Part shown: positions 49,056 through 52,532 of the stretch, in pieces | Layout of the letters: every line of letters starts with the position of its first letter | Position numbering within the stretch: the first letter of the stretch is position 1 | Source: Saprospiraceae bacterium | GTDB taxonomy: Bacteria > Bacteroidota > Bacteroidia > Chitinophagales > Saprospiraceae | DNA length: 52,532 nucleotides | Direction: 5' to 3' | Assembly (NCBI GenBank): GCA_015490175.1 | Contig: WFYJ01000287.1 | Location: 1-52,532 of the forward strand | Program-made: the position numbers and the translations under genes | The notes under the pieces: generated by a model | Seen by the model: only the letters and a program-made list of their open reading frames with translations | Databases searched by the model: none | What the model was told of the DNA's origin: nothing

Positions 49056-50384
49056 TTACCCGATCACGGCCGTAACGCCGAGGAACGTCAGGGCGCCGGC
49101 CACGAAGCCCAGGGCAGCCAGCCAGGTGATGTTTTTCAGGTACCAGATGAAGTTGATGCGCTCCATGCCCATGGCGGCTACACCGGCTGCCGACCCGATG
49201 ATCAGCATGCTGCCACCCGTACCGGCGGCGTAGGCGATGAAGTGCCAGAGCGGATCGTCGATGGGCTGCGTGTACATGCCCATGGTGGCCGCTACCAGCG
49301 GCACGTTGTCCACGATGGCCGAGAGCACGCCGAGCAACATGACCACGATGTTCTGGTTGGGCACGGCCTCCTGCAGGAGCTCGGCGAGGTACATGAGAAA
49401 GCCCACCGTGTGGCCGTTGTGGCTGACGGCCACCGACTCGAGGCCGCCCACCGCCAGCAAGATGCCCAGGAAAAAGGTAATGCTCGACAGCTCGACGCGC
49501 GACAGGGCTTTGTGGGCCGAATACATGTGTCGGCGCTCCTCGCTGAAGTCTTCTTCCGGGTGAATGTATTCCGAAACCATCCACACGAAGCCCAGTGCGA
49601 GCATCATGCCCACGTAGGGCGGCAGATGGGTGATCGTCTTGAAGATGGGCACGAACACCAGCGCGCCGATACCGACCCACAGCATCGTCTGGCTCGACAG
49701 CAGCAGTTCCTTGTTTCGCGAAAGCGAATCGTCTTTTGCCAGCTTGATGGGCCCGCGGAAGGGCTTCATGAACGAAGCCACCAGCGCCGGCACGGCGATA
49801 CATGCGATCGAGGGCAGCACGAGGTGTTCGATCAGGCCCAGCGTGCTCACTTTCTTGCCGATCCAGAGCATGGTCGTGGTCACGTCGCCGATGGGCGACC
49901 AGGCACCGCCCGCGTTGGCCCCGATGACGGCCATGCTGACGAACCACAACCGCTCCTCGCGGTCGGGCACGAGGCGGCGCAACAACGATACCAGCACGAT
50001 GGTGGCGGCCAGGTTGTCGAGGGTGGCCGACAGGAAAAACGACAGCACGCACAGCAGCCACATCAGCCGGGTCTTGCTCGTGGTCGTGATGCGGTTGGTG
50101 ATCACGGCAAAACCGCGGTGCAGGTCCACCAGCTCCACGATCGTCATGGCACCCAGCAGGAAGAACAGAATCTCGGCCGTCTTGCCGGTATGGTGCAGCA
50201 ATACCGGATCGAGCGAGGAGATCTGGTGCAGGTGATCCACCACGGGCAGGCCACTGAGCGAGATGAGCGCCCAGATGAGCGCACCCATGAGCAGGGCCGG
50301 TACCGATTTGTCGAGCCGCAGGGGATGCTCGAATACGATGAGCAGGTAACCGATGACGAAAGTGGCAACAATGGCGGTGAGCAT
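49056..50384 (-). CDS. nhaD: NhaD-type sodium/proton antiporter
   Basis: Inner-membrane exchanger that expels Na+ in return for protons. The 442-residue protein has about a dozen hydrophobic helices. Family features include LFFLLGAMTIVELVDLHRGF, SATLDNLAATIVLVSLLRRL, GANAGGAWSPIGDVTTTMLW and SAIVDNVPLVAATMGMY, the paired DNLxA and DNVPL words being typical of ion-transporter superfamily NhaD proteins. It suits a marine or saline organism. Start ATG 50384; a -7 box lies at 50429-50436. Confidence 0.95.
   Translation of the reverse strand: MLTAIVATFVIGYLLIVFEHPLRLDKSVPALLMGALIWALISLSGLPVVDHLHQISSLDPVLLHHTGKTAEILFFLLGAMTIVELVDLHRGFAVITNRITTTSKTRLMWLLCVLSFFLSATLDNLAATIVLVSLLRRLVPDREERLWFVSMAVIGANAGGAWSPIGDVTTTMLWIGKKVSTLGLIEHLVLPSIACIAVPALVASFMKPFRGPIKLAKDDSLSRNKELLLSSQTMLWVGIGALVFVPIFKTITHLPPYVGMMLALGFVWMVSEYIHPEEDFSEERRHMYSAHKALSRVELSSITFFLGILLAVGGLESVAVSHNGHTVGFLMYLAELLQEAVPNQNIVVMLLGVLSAIVDNVPLVAATMGMYTQPIDDPLWHFIAYAAGTGGSMLIIGSAAGVAAMGMERINFIWYLKNITWLAALGFVAGALTFLGVTAVIG
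49714..49726 (+). repeat. GAAA-hairpin motif, class IV
   Basis: TTTCGCGAAAGCG opposite codons for DSLSRN in nhaD. Confidence 0.5.
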
Positions 50385-50428
50385 GGATTTTCGAATTGTT
50401 TCTGAAAGAAAATTTCGGCAAACGGCGG

Positions 50429-50436
50429 CAAAAATA
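50429..50436 (-). promoter_or_regulatory. -7 box of nhaD (TATTTTTG)
   Basis: Exact TAnnTTTG on the minus strand, 44 bases before the start. A TTTGCCGAAA ten-base hairpin word (50413-50422) lies between box and gene. Confidence 0.4.
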
Positions 50437-50534
50437 GCCGAAAAATCTGTTCGCGGCCCCCAGAATGAAATTTGGTCTCAGGTGAAAGCCTTCAGCCTTG
50501 CCGCCGGCGGGCAACCATTGCATCTAAAAGCCCG

Positions 50535-50561
50535 TTGTTGCGGGTAGAAGCCTTATTTTTG
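50535..50561 (+). promoter_or_regulatory. Probable dus promoter
   Basis: TTG (50535-50537), 16 bases, TATTTTTG (50554-50561), one base short of the usual spacing. The predicted start site is about 30 bases before the ATG. Confidence 0.45.
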
Positions 50562-50575
50562 CATGCTTTTTTGAC

Positions 50576-50589
50576 TGGCTTTCGCCAAA
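50576..50589 (-). repeat. GAAA-hairpin motif, class III
   Basis: TGGCTTTCGCCAAA on the plus strand in the dus leader, nine bases before the ATG. Confidence 0.6.
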
Positions 50590-50598
50590 CGCGACCCA

Positions 50599-51624
50599 AT
50601 GGTACGTATCGGTACGCTCGAACTCGGCGATTTTCCACTCCTGCTCGCACCCATGGAGGACGTGAGCGATCCGCCCTTCCGTGCGCTGTGCAAGCGCCAC
50701 GGCGCCGATATGATGTACACCGAATTCATCTCGGTTGAAGGGCTCATTCGCGATGCCGAAAAAAGCGTCAAAAAGCTCGATATCTACGACGAAGAGCGGC
50801 CCATTGGCATCCAGATTTTCGGTGCCGAGCTCGACTCCATGGTACGTGCCGCCGATATCGTCGAGGAGGCCCGGCCCGAGGTGCTCGACATCAACTTCGG
50901 TTGTCCCGTCAAAAAGGTGGTGTGCAAGATGGCCGGTGCGGGCATCCTGCGCGACATTCCGCGCATGGTTCGGCTGACCGAGGCCATCGTCAAGCGCACG
51001 AGCCTGCCCGTCACCGTCAAGACGCGGCTGGGCTGGGACGAAAACAGCATCTACATCGAAGAGGTGGCCGAACGCCTGCAGGATGTCGGCATCAAGGCCC
51101 TGACCATCCACGCGCGCACGCGCAAGCAGATGTACAAGGGCCAGGCCGACTGGTCGTGGATCGCGAAGGTGAAGGAAAACCCGCGCATCCACATCCCCAT
51201 TTTCGGCAACGGCGACATCGACAGCCCGCAAAAGGCGCTCGAATATCGCCGCAAATACGGTGTGGACGGCATCATGATCGGGCGGGCAGCTATCGGCTAT
51301 CCCTGGATTTTCCGGGAGATCAAGCACTACTTCGCCACGGGCGAGCTGCTGCCGCCACCCACCGTCGCCGAGCGCGTGGCAGCGGCGCGCGAGCACCTGC
51401 GTCGCTCGCTCGAGTGGAAAGGCCCCAGGTTGGGCGTGCTCGAGATGCGGCGCCATTACACCAACTATTTTCGTGGCTTGCCCCACGTCAAGGTCTTCCG
51501 CACGCGCCTCGTCACCGAAGACGATCCCGACGTGCTCTTTGCCATCCTCGACGAGCTGGAAGCTCATTACACCGACCTGGAGGCACAGGGAGCGCTGCTC
51601 CTGCAAACCACCCAAAACGCCTGA
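50599..51624 (+). CDS. dus: tRNA-dihydrouridine synthase (DusB-like)
   Basis: FMN enzyme that reduces specific uridines in tRNA. The 341-residue protein begins with LGDFPLLLAPMEDVSDPPFR, has the catalytic cysteine C102 in DINFGCPVKKV, the substrate/FMN words TVKTRLGWDE, LTIHARTRKQMYKG and PIFGNGDIDS, and GRAAIGYPWIFREI. The pattern is closest to DusB. The next gene begins two bases after its stop, so the two tRNA genes form an operon. Confidence 0.95.
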   Translation: MVRIGTLELGDFPLLLAPMEDVSDPPFRALCKRHGADMMYTEFISVEGLIRDAEKSVKKLDIYDEERPIGIQIFGAELDSMVRAADIVEEARPEVLDINFGCPVKKVVCKMAGAGILRDIPRMVRLTEAIVKRTSLPVTVKTRLGWDENSIYIEEVAERLQDVGIKALTIHARTRKQMYKGQADWSWIAKVKENPRIHIPIFGNGDIDSPQKALEYRRKYGVDGIMIGRAAIGYPWIFREIKHYFATGELLPPPTVAERVAAAREHLRRSLEWKGPRLGVLEMRRHYTNYFRGLPHVKVFRTRLVTEDDPDVLFAILDELEAHYTDLEAQGALLLQTTQNA

Positions 51625-51626
51625 TC

Positions 51627-52532
51627 GTGATTTTTGACATCAAGCCACACGAGAGAAAACTGTTCCGCATCATCAGCGAGGCTGCACGCGAGATGGGCGT
51701 GCCGGCCTGGGTAGTGGGCGGCTATGTGCGCGACCGGCTGCTGCATCGCCCCTCCAAAGACATGGACATCGTCTGCGTGGGCGACGGCATCGAGCTGGCC
51801 CATCGCGTGGCCCGCCGCTTGCGGCCCGTGCCTCGCGTGACAGTGTACAAGCGGTTTGGCACGGCCATGCTGCGCCACAAGGGCATGGAGATCGAATTCG
51901 TAGGGGCACGCAAGGAGAGCTATCGCGCCGACTCGCGCAAGCCCAACGTGGTGCCCGGCACCCTCGAAGACGATCAGTTGCGGCGCGACTTCACGATCAA
52001 TGCCCTGGCGGTGAGCCTGAACGAGGCCGACTACGGCACCATCATCGACCCGTTCAATGGGCTGAAAGACCTCGAAAACAGGATCATCCGCACGCCTGCC
52101 GACCCCGACAAGACGTTCAGCGACGACCCCCTGCGCATGCTGCGCGCCATCCGCTTCGCCACCCGGTTGAAGTTCACCATCGAGCCGCGCACCTTCGAGG
52201 GCATCAGGGCCAACCGCGCGCGCATCCGCATCGTGTCGATGGAGCGCATCTCCACCGAGCTGAACAAGATCATCGAAGCAGAAAAGCCCTCCATCGGCTT
52301 CCTGCTGCTCGACGAGGCGGGCCTGCTCGAACTCATCCTGCCCGAGCTGGCCGCCCTCAAGGGCGTGGAATACGTCGACAACAAGGGACACAAAGACAAT
52401 TTCCGACACACGCTCCAGGTGCTCGACAACGTAGCGCGTCGCTCCAATAGCCTCTGGCTGCGCTGGGCGGCCCTGCTGCACGACATCGGAAAGGCGCCCA
52501 CCAAGCGCTTTGAGAAAGGCAAAGGCTGGACG
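51627..52532 (+). CDS. tRNA nucleotidyltransferase / poly(A) polymerase family protein, 3' end outside window
   Basis: Adds or repairs the CCA end of tRNA (or adds poly-A; the family cannot be split from this part). The frame starts at GTG 51627, two bases after the dus stop, and stays open for 302 codons to the window end. WVVGGYVRDRLLHRPSKDMD is the class II nucleotidyltransferase core with its DxD metal pair, then DQLRRDFTINALAVSL and DPLRMLRAIRFATRL, and an HD domain begins in RWAALLHDIGKAPTKRF, as in HD-containing Bacteroidota enzymes. A later ATG (51693) would cut off the N-terminal helix. Confidence 0.93.
   Translation, partial: MIFDIKPHERKLFRIISEAAREMGVPAWVVGGYVRDRLLHRPSKDMDIVCVGDGIELAHRVARRLRPVPRVTVYKRFGTAMLRHKGMEIEFVGARKESYRADSRKPNVVPGTLEDDQLRRDFTINALAVSLNEADYGTIIDPFNGLKDLENRIIRTPADPDKTFSDDPLRMLRAIRFATRLKFTIEPRTFEGIRANRARIRIVSMERISTELNKIIEAEKPSIGFLLLDEAGLLELILPELAALKGVEYVDNKGHKDNFRHTLQVLDNVARRSNSLWLRWAALLHDIGKAPTKRFEKGKGWT

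Overview
The window is chromosomal DNA from a GC-rich member of the Bacteroidota, most like the Saprospiria. The evidence is: type IX secretion (T9SS) sorting domains on several secreted proteins, one gliding-type C-terminal domain (CHU_C), SecD and SecF fused in one protein, many lipoproteins, and promoter boxes of the Bacteroidota form TAnnTTTG. No rRNA, tRNA or CRISPR array was seen. The assignment rests on gene content and cannot be narrowed to a genus by eye.

Layout. 1-3468: end of a defence-type locus (probable subtilase tail, a small fragment, type I restriction subunit HsdR). 3659-6920: amidohydrolase, DUF3298/4163-type lipoprotein, M23 peptidase. 7645-10287: alaS. 10376-15823 (minus): four-gene operon of a T9SS-exported repeat protein, an ECF sigma factor, a membrane protein resembling an anti-sigma factor joined to a barrel-like domain, and a lipoprotein. 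16041-19607: smc. 19656-21718 (minus): two-gene ATPase/TOPRIM-like module, a candidate defence system. 21825-24011: 5'-nucleotidase lipoprotein and NadR-like ATPase. 24657-26782: two conserved unknowns. 27322-29400: cytidylyltransferase, enoyl-CoA hydratase, rimM. 29532-33858: two exported proteins, a small outer-membrane-like protein, a 2-hydroxyacid dehydrogenase. 33927-39288: Kbp-like BON-LysM protein, secDF, Fic protein. 39381-43217: giant CHU_C surface protein. 43331-48752: small exported protein, NUDIX hydrolase divergent from pyrE, M42 aminopeptidase, UbiA-like protein, M43 metalloprotease with T9SS tail, lipocalin-like lipoprotein. 49056-52532: NhaD antiporter, Dus, and a tRNA nucleotidyltransferase-family gene cut by the window end.

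The most striking feature is not a gene. A 13-base word, TTTGCCGAAAGGC, is present at least 15 times on both strands, in intergenic DNA and inside genes in several reading frames. It encodes a mini-hairpin (GCC-GAAA-GGC). Related words keep the GAAA loop and the TTT flank but swap the stem to GGC/GCC, CGC/GCG or GC/GC, so the stem co-varies. Fewer than 0.01 copies of a given 13-mer would be expected by chance. It behaves like an iterated genome-wide signal (compare HIP1 or DNA uptake sequences), and I do not know of a description of it.

A second layer is a set of dispersed intergenic repeats: a MITE-like element with about 28-bp terminal inverted repeats, AGTTTAA tandem arrays, and several 'word' families (CTCAACC, CCATCGTC, CACTCC, CCGCAG). 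They fill almost every gap longer than 300 bases.
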